DNA of 64,000 nt from Haliclystus octoradiatus. Lineage: Eukaryota; Cnidaria; Staurozoa; Stauromedusae; Haliclystidae. Positions 53,218-64,000 of this stretch are shown here, piece after piece (positions within the stretch are counted from its first letter, which is position 1; the number at the start of each line of letters is the position of its first letter). A model generated the notes under the pieces. That model worked only from the letters and a program-made list of their open reading frames with translations, was not told where the DNA came from and did no database searches. A program made the position numbers and the translations under genes. The stretch is from the NCBI GenBank assembly GCA_916610825.1, contig OU744454.1, positions 8,744,922-8,808,921 on the forward strand, in the 5' to 3' direction.

Positions 53218-54793
53218 TGCCTAATTCTCAAGGAATTTTAAAGCGACCAAAAATGGACCAAAAGCGGACCAAAAACAATACCTAATTTCCTTGGGAAATA
53301 GAAAGTACAAAAAACAATAACCAGTTCCTTTGTAAATTAAAAATTATAAAAAACAATGCCAAAATCCCTTGAGAATTGAAAATTTCATAAAACAATGCCT
53401 TTTTTCCAAAGGAATTGATAAAGACCAAAAACAATGCCTTATTCACAAGAAATTTTATAACGACCAAAAACAGACCAGAAACGGACCACAATAAATTTCC
53501 AATTCCCTTTGGAATTGAAAAAGACCAAAATCAATGCCTAATTCTCAAAGATTTTCGATACGATCAAAAACGGACCAACAACAAACCAAAAACAAGACCT
53601 AATTCGCTTGGGAATTTGAAATTACAAAAAACAATGCCCAGTTCCCTTGTGAATGGAAAATTATAAAAAACAATGCCAAATTCCCTTATAAATTAAAAAT
53701 CATAAAAAACAACGCCAAAATCCCTTAAGAATTGAGAATTTCAAAAAACAATACTTAATTCCCATGGGAATTAAAAATTACAAAAAACAATGCCTAATTC
53801 TCGAAGAATTTCAAAACGACCAAAAATGGACCAAAAACGGACCAAAAACAATACCTAATTCCCTTGAGAAATAAAAATTACAAAAAACAATGCCCAGTTC
53901 CCTTGTGAATTGAAAATTATAAAAAACAATGCCAAATTCCCTTGGGAATTGAAAATTCAAAAAACAATTCCTTTTTTCAAGGGAATTGATAAAGACCAAA
54001 AACAATGCCTAATTCTCAAGGAATTTTAAAGCGACCAAAAATGGACCAAAAGCGGACCAAAAACAATACCTAATTTCCTTGGGAAATAGAAAGTACAAAA
54101 AACAATAACCAGTTCCTTTGTAAATTAAAAATTATAAAAAACAATGCCAAAATCCCTTGAGAATTGAAAATTTCATAAAACAATGCCTTTTTTCCAAAGG
54201 AATTGATAAAGACCAAAAACAATGCCTTATTCACAAGAAATTTTATAACGACCAAAAACAGACCAGAAACGGACCACAATAAATTTCCAATTCCCTTTGG
54301 AATTGAAAAAGACCAAAATCAATGCCTAATTCTCAAAGATTTTCGATACGATCAAAAACGGACCAACAACAAACCAAAAACAAGACCTAATTCCCTTGGG
54401 AATTTGAAATTACAAAAAACAATGCCCAGTTCCCTTGTGAATGGAAAATTATAAAAAACAATGCCAAATTCCCTTATAAATTAAAAATCATAAAAAACAA
54501 CGCCAAAATCCCTTAAGAATTGAGAATTTCAAAAAACAATACTTAATTCCCATGGGAATTAAAAATTACAAAAAACAATGCCTAATTCTCGAAGAATTTC
54601 AAAACGACCAAAAATGGACCAAAAACGGACCAAAAACAATACCTAATTCCCTTGAGAAATAAAAATTACAAAAAACAATGCCCAGTTCCCTTGTGAATTG
54701 AAAATTATAAAAAACAATGCCAAATTCCCTTGGGAATTGAAAATTCAAAAAACAATTCCTTTTTTCAAGGGAATTGATAAAGACCAAAAACAA
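53218..54793 (+). repeat. Higher-order repeat, 788-bp period, two copies
   Basis: Three separate landmarks recur 788 bp apart with identical translations (53282/54070, 53415/54203, 53811/54599), so the two copies are almost identical. A third partial, diverged copy follows from 54794. Confidence 0.93.
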
Positions 54794-57700
54794 TGCCTAA
54801 TTCTCAAGGAATTTTAAAGCGAACAAAAATGGACCAAAAGCGGACCAAAAACAATACCTAATTTCCTTGGGAAATAGAAAGTACAAAAAACAATAACCAG
54901 TTCCTTTGTAAATTAAAAATTATAAAAAACAATGCCAAAATCCCTTGAGAATTGAAAATTTCATAAAACAATGCCTTTTTTCCAAAAGAATTGATAAAGA
55001 CCAAAAACAATGCCTAATTCTCGAAGAATTTTAAAACGACCAAAAATGGACCAAAAACGGACCAAAAACAATACCTAATTCCCTTGAGAAATAAAAATTA
55101 CAAAAAACCAATGCCCAGTTCCCTTGTAAATTAAAAATCATAAAAAACAACGCCAAAATCCTTTAAGAATTGAAAATTTCAAAAAACAATACTTACTTCC
55201 CATGGGAATTAAAAATTACAAAAAACAATGCCTAATTCTCGAAGAATTTTAAAACGACCAAAAATGGACCAAAAACAATACATAATTCCCTTGAGAAATA
55301 AAAATTACAAAAAACCAATGCCCAGTTCCCTTGTAAATTGAAAATCATAAAAAACAACGCCAAAATCCCTTAAGAATTGAAAATTTCAAAAAACAATACT
55401 TAATTCCCATGGGAATTAAAAATTACAAAAAACAATGCCTAATTCTCTAAAAATTTCAAAACGACCAAAAATGGACCAAAAACGGACCAAAAACAATACC
55501 TAATTCCCTTGGGAAATAAATATTACAAAAAACAATGCCCAGTTCCCTTGTAAATTCAAAATTAAAAAAAACAATGCCAAATTCCTTTGGGAATTGAAAA
55601 TTCAAAAAACAATGCCTTTTTTCAAGGGAATTGATAAAGACCAAAAACAATGCCTAATTCTCAAGGAATTTCAAAGCGACCAAAAATGGACCAAAAGCGG
55701 ACCAAAAACAATACCTAATTTCCTTGGGAAATAGAAAGTAAAAAAAAACAATAACCAGTTCCTTTGTAAATTAAAAATTATAAAAAACAATGCCAAAATC
55801 CCTTGAGAATTGAAATTTCAAAAAACAATGGCTTTTTTCAAAGGGAATTGATAAAGACCAAAAACAATGCCAGTTTCTCAAGAAATTTCGAAACCACCAA
55901 AAATGGACCAACATCGGATCAAAAACAATCCTTAATTCCTTTTGGAAACATTAATGACCACAAAAATGCCCAATTCTCTTGTGAAATGAAAATTACAAAA
56001 AACAATTCCCAATTCACTTGGGAATTGAAAATTATAAAAAACAATGCTAAATTCCCAGGAGAGTGAAAAAGACCAAAAACAATGCCTAATCCTCAAGTGA
56101 TTTAAAAAAGACCAAAAATGGATCAAAAACGGACCAAAAACAATGCTAAATTCTCTTGGGAAATGAAAATTTCAAAATACAATGCCTTTTTCTTAAGGGT
56201 ATTAAAAAAAAACCAAAATACTGTCTAATTCTCAAGGAATTTGAAAACGACCAAAAACGGACCAAAAATATTACCTAATTCTCTTGGGGATAAAAAATTA
56301 CAAAAAACAAAGCTCAGTTCCCTTGTGAATTGAAAATTATCAAAAACAACGCCAAATTCCCTTGGGAATTGAAAATTTTCAAAAACAATGTCAAATTCCC
56401 CCATGGGAATTTAAAATTATAAAAAACAATGCCAAATTCCCTTGGGAATTGAAAATTCAAAAAACAATGCCTTTTTCAAGGGAATTGATAAAGACCAAAA
56501 ACAATGCCTAATTCTCAAGGAATTTTAAAGCGACCAAAAATGGAACAAAAGCGGACCAAAAACAATACCTAATTTCCTTGGGAAATAGAAAGTTCAAAAA
56601 ACAATAACCAGTTCCTTTGTAAATTAGAAATTATAAAAAACAATGCCAAAATCCCTTGAGAATTGAAATTTCAAAAAACAATGCCTTTTTTCCAAGGGAA
56701 TTGATAAAGACCAAAAACAATGCCAATTTCTCAAGTAATTTCGAAACCACCAAAAATGGACCAACATCGGATCAAAAACAATCCTTAATTCCTTTTGGAA
56801 TCATTAATGATCACAAAAATGCCCATTTGTCTTGGAAAATGAAAATTACAAAAAACAATTCCCAATTCACTTGGGACTTGAGATTTACCAAAAACAATGC
56901 CCATTTCCCTTTGGAATCTCGAGGAATTTAAAAACGACCGAAAACGGACCAAAAACGGACCAAAAACAATACCTAATTCCCTTAAGAACGAAAAGTGACC
57001 AAAAACAATACCTAATTCCCTTGAGAAATAAAAATTACAAAAAACCAATGCCCAGTTCCCTTGTAAATTAAAAATCATAAAAAACAACGCCATAATCCCT
57101 TAAGAATTGAAAATTTCAAAAAACAATACTTAATTCCCATGGGAATTAAAAATTACAAAAAACAATGCCTAATTCTCGAAGAATTTCAAAACAACCAAAA
57201 ATGGACCAAAAACGGACCAAAAACAATACCTAATTTCCTTGAGAAATAGAAAGTACAAAAAACAATAACCAGTTCCTTTGTAAATTAAAAATTATAAATA
57301 ACAATGCCAAAATCCCTTGAGAATTGAAAATTTCATAAAACAATGCCTTTTTTCCAAAGGAATTGATAAAGACCAAAAACAATGCCTAATTCTCGAAGAA
57401 TTTCAAAACGACCAAAAATGGACCAAAAACGGACCAAAAACAATACCTAATTCCCTTGAGAATTAAAAATTACAAAAAACCAATGCCCAGTTCCCTTGTA
57501 AGTTAAAAATCATAAAAAACAACGCCAAAATCCCTTAAGAATTGAAAATTTCAAAAACCAATACTTAATTCCCATGGGAATTAAAGATTACAAAAAACAA
57601 TGCCTAATTCTCGAAGAATTTCAAAACGACCAAAAATGGACCAAAAACGGGCCAAAAACAATACCTAATTCCATTGGAAAATAAAAATTACAAAAAACAA

Positions 57701-59439
57701 TGCCCAGTTCCCTTGTAAATTTAAAATTATAAAAAACAATGCCAAATTCCCTTGGGAATTGAAAATTCAAAAAACAATGCTTTTTTCAAGGGAATTGATA
57801 AAGACCAAAAACAATGCCTAATTCTCAAGGAATTTTAAAGCGATCAAAAATGGACCAAAAGCGGACCAAAAACAATACCTAATTTCCTTGGGAAATAGAA
57901 AGTACAAAAAACAATAACCAGTTCCTTTGTAAATTAAAAATTATAAATAACAATGCCAAAATCCCTTGAGAATTGAAAATTTCATAAAACAATGCCTTTT
58001 TTCCAAAGGAATTGATAAAGACCAAAAACAATGCCTAATTCTCGAAGAATTTCAAAACGACCAAAAATGGACCAAAAACGGACCAAAACAATACCTAATT
58101 CCCTTGAGAAATAAAAATTACAAAAAACCAATGCCCAGTTCCCTTGTAAGTTAAAAATCATAAAAAACAACGCCAAAATCCCTTAAGAATTGAAAATTTC
58201 AAAAACCAATGCCTTTTTCTTAAGGGTATTAAAAAAAAACCAAAATACTGTCTAATTTTCAAGGAATTTGAAAACGACCAAAAATGGACCAAAAACGGGC
58301 CAAAAACAATACCTAATTCCATTGGAAAATAAAAATTACAAAAAACAATGCCCAGTTCCCTTGGGAATTGAAAATTATAAAAAACAATGCTAAATTCCCA
58401 GGAGAATTGAAAAAGACCAAAAACAATGCCTAATCCCCAAGTGATTTAAAAAAGACCAAAAATGGATCAAAAACGGACCAAAAACAATGCTAAATTCTCT
58501 TGGGAAATGAAAATTTCAAAATACAATGCGTTTTTCTTAAGGGTTTTTAAAAAAAAACCAAAATACTGTCTAATTCTCAAGGAATTTGAAAACGACCAAA
58601 AACGGACCAAAAATATTACCTAATTCTCTTGGGGATAGAAAATTACAAAAAACAAAGCTCAGTTCCCTTGTGAATTGAAAATTATTAAAAACAACGCCAA
58701 ATTCCCTTGGGAATTGAAAATTTTCAAAAAAAATGTCAAATTCCCCCATGGGAATTTAAAATTATAAAAAACAATGCCAAAATCATTTTTGAAGTGAAAA
58801 TTTCAAAAAACAATGCCTTTTTCCTAAGGGAATTGAAAAAGACCAAAAACAATGCCTAATTCTCAAGCATTTTCGATACGACCAAAAACGGACCAACAAC
58901 GAACCAAAAACAATACCTAATTCCATTGAGAATTTAAAATTACAAAAAACAATGCCCAGTTCTCTTGTGAATTGAAAATTATAAAAAACAATGCCAAATT
59001 CCCTTGGGAATTGAAAATCCAAAAAACAATGCATTTTTTCAAGGGAATTGATAAAGACCAAAAACAATGCCTAATTCTCAAGGATTTTTAAAGCGACCAA
59101 AAATGGACCAAAAGCAGACCAAAAACAATACCTAATTCCCTTGGGAAATAGAAAGTACAAAAAACAATAACCAGTTCCTTTGTAAATTAAAAATTATAAA
59201 AAACAATGCCAAAATCCCTTGAGAATTGAAAATTTCATAAAACAATGCCTTTTTTCCAAAGGAATTGATAAATTCCAAAAACAATGCCTAATTCTCGAAG
59301 AATTTTAAAACGACCAAAAATGGACCAAAAACGGACCAAAAACAATACCTAATTCCCTTGAGAAATAAAAATTACAAAAAACCAATCCCCAGTTCTCTTG
59401 TAAATTAAAAATCATAAAAAACAATACCAAATTCCCTTG

Positions 59440-62400
59440 GGAATTGAAAATTCAAAAAACAATGCCTTTTTAAGGGAATTGATAAAGACCAAAAACAATG
59501 CCTAATTCTCAAGGAATTTTAAAGCGACCAAAAATGGACCAAAAGCGGACCAAAAACAATACCTAATTTCCTTGGGAAATAAAAAGTACAAAAAACAATA
59601 ACCAGTTCCTTTGTAAATTAAAAATTATAAAAAACAATGCCAAAATCCCTTGAGAATTGAAATTTCAAAAAACAATGCCTTTTTTCCAAGGGAATTGATA
59701 AAGACCAAAGACAATGCCAATTTCTCAAGAAATTTCGAAACCACCAAAAATGGACAAACATCGGATCAAAAACAATCCTTAATTCCTTTTGGAATCATTA
59801 ATGATCACAAAAATGCCCATTTCTCTTGGAAAATGAAAATTACAAAAAACAATTCCCAATTCACTTGGGACTTGAGATTTACCAAAAACAATGCCCATTT
59901 CCCTTTAGAATTGAAAAATAAAATATACAATGCCAAATTCCCTGGGGAATTAAAAAATTACAAAAACAATGCCTAAATCTCGAGGAATTTAAAAACGACC
60001 GAAAACGGACCAAAAACGGACCAAAAACAATACCTAATTCCCTTAAGAACGAAAAGTGACCTCAAAAATGCCCAATTCTCTTGTGAAATGAAAATTTCAA
60101 AAAACAATTCCCAATTTACTTGGGAATTGAAAATTCAAAAAACAATGCCTTTTTTCAAGGGAATTGATAAAGACCAAAAACAATGTCTAATTCTCAAGGA
60201 ATTTTAAAGCGACCAAAAATGGACCAAAAGCGGACCAAAAACAATACCTATTTCCCTTGGGAAATAGAAAGTACAAAAAACAATAACCAGTTCCTTTGTA
60301 AATTAAAAATTATAAAAAACAATGCCAAAATCCCTTGAGAATTGAAAATTTCATAAAACAATGCCTTTTTTCAAAAGGAATTGATAAAGACAAAAAACAA
60401 TGTCTAATTCTCTAAGAATTTTAAAACGACCAAAAATGGACCAAAAACGGACCAAAAACAATACCTAATTCCCTTGAGAAATAAAAATTACAAAAAACCA
60501 ATGCCCAGTTCCCTTGTAAGTTAAAAATCATAAAAAACAACGCCAAAATCCCTTAAGAATTGAAAATTTCAAAAACCAATACTTAATTCCCATGGGAATC
60601 AAAGATTACAAAAAACAATGCCTAATTCTCGAAGAATTTCAAAACGACCAAAAATGGACCAAAAACGGACCAAAAACAATACCTAATTCCATTGGAAAAT
60701 TAAAATTACAAAAAACCAATCCCCAGTTCTCCTGTAAATTAAAAATCATAAAAAACAATACCAAATTCCCTTGGGAATTGAAAATTCAAAAAACAATGCC
60801 TTTTTCAAGGGAATTGATAAAGACCAAAAACCATGCCTAATTCTCAAGGAATTTTAAAGCGACCAAAAATGGACCAAAAGCGGACCAAAAACAATACCTA
60901 ATTTCCTTGGGAAATAAAAAGTACAAAAAACAATAACCAGTTCCTTTGTAAATTAAAAATTATAAAAAACAATGCCAAAATCCCTTGAGAATTGAAAGTT
61001 CAAAAAACAATGCCTTTTTTCCAAGGGAATTGATAAAGACCAAAGACAATGCCAATTTCTCAAGAAATTTCGAAACCACCAAAAATGGACAAACATCGGA
61101 TCAAAAACAATCCTTAATTCCTTTTGGAATCATTAATGATCACAAAAATGCCCATTTCTCTTGGAAAATGAAAATTACAAAAAACAATTCCCAATTCACT
61201 TGGGACTTGAGATTTACCAAAAACAATGCCCATTTCCCTTTAGAATTGAAAAATAAAATATACAATGCCAAATTCCCTGGGGAATTAAAAAATTACAAAA
61301 ACAATGCCTAAATCTCGAGGAATTTAAAAACGACCGAAAACGGACCAAAAACGGACCAAAAACAATACCTAATTCCCTTAAGAACGAAAAGTGACCTCAA
61401 AAATGCCCAATTCTCTTGTGAAATGAAAATTTCAAAAAACAATTCCCAATTCACTTGGGAATTGAAAATTCAAAAAACAATGCCTTTTTTCAAGGGAATT
61501 GATAAAGACCAAAAACAATGTCTAATTCTCAAGGAATTTTAAAGCGACCAAAAATGGACCAAAAGCGGACCAAAAACAATACCTAATTCCCTTGGGAAAT
61601 AGAAAGTACAAAAAACAATAACCATCTCCTTTGTAAATTAAAAATTATAAAAAACAATGCCAAAATCCCTTGAGAATTGAAAATTTCATAAAACAATGCC
61701 TTTTTTCCAAAGGAATTGATAAAGACCAAAAACAATGTCTAATTCTCGAAGAATTTCAAAACGACCAAAAATGGACCAAAAACGGACCAAAAACAATACC
61801 TAATTCCATTGGAAAATTAAAATTACAAAAAACCAATCCCCAGTTCTCTTGTAAATTAAAAATCATAAAAAACAATACCAAATTCCCTTGGGAATTGGAA
61901 ATTCAAAAAACAATGCCTTTTTCAAGGGAATTGATAAAGACCAAAAACAATGCCTAATTCTCAAGGAATTTTAAAGCGACCAAAAATGGACCAAAAGCGG
62001 ACCAAAAACAATACCTAATTTCCTTGGGAAATAAAAAGTACAAAAAACAATAACCAGTTCCTTTGTAAATTAAAAATTATAAAAAACAATGCCAAAATCC
62101 CTTGAGAATTGAAAGTTCAAAAAACAATGCCTTTTTTCCAAGGGAATTGATAAAGACCAAAGACAATGCCAATTTCTCAAGAAATTTCGAAACCACCAAA
62201 AATGGACAAACATCGGATCAAAAACAATCCTTAATTCCTTTTGGAATCATTAATGATCACAAAAATGCCCATTTCTCTTGGAAAATGAAAATTACAAAAA
62301 ACAATTCCCAATTCACTTGGGACTTGAGATTTACCAAAAACAATGCCCATTTCCCTTTAGAATTGAAAAATAAAATATACAATGCCAAATTCCCTGGGGA

Positions 62401-63711
62401 ATTAAAAAATTACAAAAACAATGCCTAAATCTCGAGGAATTTAAAAACGACCGAAAACGGACCAAAAACGGACCAAAAACAATACCTAATTCCCTTAAGA
62501 ACGAAAAGTGACCTCAAAAATGCCCAATTCTCTTGTGAAATGAAAATTTCAAAAAACAATTCCCAATTCACTTGGGAATTGAAAATTCAAAAAACAATGC
62601 CTTTTTTCAAGGGAATTGATAAAGACCAAAAACAATGTCTAATTCTCAAGGAATTTTAAAGCGACCAAAAATGGACCAAAAGCGGACCAAAAACAATACC
62701 TAATTCCCTTGGGAAATAGAAAGTACAAAAAACAATAACCAGTTCCTTTGTAAATTAAAAATTATAAAAAACAATGCCAAAATCCCTTGAGAATTGAAAA
62801 TTTCATAAAACAATGCCTTTTTTCCAAAGGAATTGATAAAGACCAAAAACAATGTCTAATTCTCTAAGAATTTTAAAACGACCAAAAATGGACCAAAAAC
62901 GGACCAAAAACAATACCTAATTCCCTTGAGAAATAAAAATTACAAAAAACCAATGCCCAGTTCCCTTGTAAGTTAAAAATCATAAAAAACAACGCCAAAA
63001 TCCCTTAAGAATTGAAAATTTCAAAAACCAATACTTAATTCCCATGGGAATTAAAGATTACAAAAAACAATGCCTAATTCTCGAAGAATTTCAAAACGAC
63101 CAAAAATGGATCAAAAACGGACCAAAAACAATACCTAATTCCATTGGAAAATAAAAATTACAAAAAACAATGCCCAGTTCCTTTGTAAATTTAAAATTAT
63201 AAAAAACAATGCCAAATTCCCTTGGGAATTGAAAATTCAAAAAACAATGCCTTTTTCAAGGGAATTGATAAAGACCAAAAACAATGCCTAATTCTCAAGG
63301 AATTTTAAAGCGACCAAAAATGGAACAAAAGCGGACGAAAAACAATACCTAATTTCCTTGTGAAATAGAAAGTACAAAAAACAATAACCAGTTCCTTTGT
63401 AAATTAAAAATTATAAAAAACAATGCCAAAATCCCTTGAGAATTGAAATTTCAAAAAACAATGCCTTTTTTCCAAGGGAATTGATAAAGACCAAAAACAA
63501 TGCCAATTTCTCAAGAAATTTCGAAACCACCAAAAATGGACCAACATCGGATCAAAAACAATCCTTAATTCCTTTTGGAATCATTAATGATCACAAAAAT
63601 GCCCATTTCTCTTGGAAAATGAAAATTACAAAAAACAATTCCCAATTCACTTGGGACTTGAGATTTACCAAAAACAATGCCCATTTCCCTTTAGAATCTC
63701 GAGGAATTTAA
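59440..63711 (+). repeat. Higher-order repeat with alternating ~1335 and 1117-bp periods
   Basis: One long landmark recurs at 59650, 60985, 62102 and 63436, giving spacings 1335, 1117 and 1334. The 218-bp difference is the presence or absence of a sub-block. The first three copies share identical or near-identical sequence over more than 300 bp. Confidence 0.92.
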
Positions 63712-64000
63712 AAACGACCGAAAACGGACCAAAAACGGACCAAAAACAATGCTAAATTCTCTTGGGAAATGAAAATTACAAAAAACAATTCCCAATTCAC
63801 TTGGGAATTGAAAATTGTAAAAAACAATGCTAAATTCCCAGGAGAATTGAAAAAGACCAAAAACAATGCCTAATCCTCAAGTGATTTTATAAAGACCAAA
63901 AATGGATCAAAAACGGACCAAAAACAATGCTAAATTCTCTTGGGAAATGAAAATTTCAAAATACAATGCCTTTTTCTTAAGGGTATTAAAAAAAACCAAA

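Larger units (their letters stand above)
51465..64000 (+). repeat. 12.5-kb A-rich minisatellite array with palindromic monomers
   Basis: Tandem monomers of roughly 40-80 bp each combine a CAAAAACAATGCC-type block, a foldback block AATTCCCTTGGGAATT (or AATTCCCATGGGAATT, a perfect palindrome) and a short A-rich linker. Another recurring block is GACCAAAAATGGACCAAAA. Left units (51.5-52.7 kb) are irregular; further right, long higher-order repeats appear. Open frames inside the array (lysine/asparagine-rich one way, phenylalanine-rich the other) follow the repeat and are not genes. The array continues past the window. Confidence 0.97.

Noticed and set aside
51465-64000. Many open frames of 60-118 codons on both strands of the array
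   Set aside because: They follow the repeat period, recur with it and have low-complexity composition; no start context, domain or splice signal supports genes.
51465-64000. CRISPR-like appearance of regularly spaced palindromes
   Set aside because: The genome is eukaryotic, spacers are themselves repeats, and no cas genes exist. It is a minisatellite.

Overview
The window is AT-rich nuclear DNA from an invertebrate animal. It shows spliced genes with GT/AG introns, Penelope-like, CR1/jockey-like and Ty3/gypsy-like retrotransposons, several kinds of short DNA transposon and large satellite arrays. Nothing looks prokaryotic or organellar. I cannot name the phylum from sequence alone; a marine invertebrate fits the transposon mix, but that is inference.

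Layout. 1-5.9 kb: AT-rich DNA with a 5'-truncated Penelope-like element (PLE) flanked by 311-bp inverted arms (1359-3134) and a pogo/Tigger-type MITE (4722-4901). 5.98-23.5 kb, minus strand: a multi-exon ubiquitin-specific protease (USP) gene. I could place nine exons by splice sites, reading phase and motifs. The exons run from an N-terminal linker through the catalytic Cys box, the QQD-like box, the first zinc-finger CxxC and a probable UBL insertion, into a RING-type zinc finger split across two phase-matched exons. The large intron between the third and fourth placed exons (13.8-20.6 kb) holds a second, nearly intact PLE in a tandem/inverted cluster (14.7-19.5 kb). The C-terminal half of the USP domain (second CxxC, His box) was not found and may lie beyond the left edge.

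24-33 kb: short foldback repeats, tRNA-like SINE fragments, a terminal exon rich in charged residues (minus), an intronless ARF-family GTPase (30173-30730, plus), and a first exon encoding a signal peptide (minus, 32.6 kb). 33.5-41.2 kb: a ~193-bp satellite abutting a degraded Ty3/gypsy-like LTR retrotransposon (34680 to ~41022). Its RT is split by a 1.9-kb DNA transposon with a 6-bp target duplication, resembling the IS3EU superfamily. 41.2-45.5 kb: a ~0.85-kb segment present twice as direct repeats; a perfect 80-bp palindromic MITE has inserted in one copy only. 46.2-49.6 kb: a broken CR1/jockey-like LINE (minus) with an internal RT deletion and an apparently inverted 5' end. 51.4-64.0 kb: a 12.5-kb A-rich minisatellite with palindromic monomers and higher-order repeats (788 bp; 1117/1335 bp) that runs off the right edge.

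The most notable observation is the apparent fusion of a RING finger into the insertion region of a USP deubiquitinase, which would join ubiquitin-removing and possibly ubiquitin-transferring modules in one polypeptide. Most other content is transposon biology. Exon boundaries and repeat similarities were judged by eye; no database search was possible.
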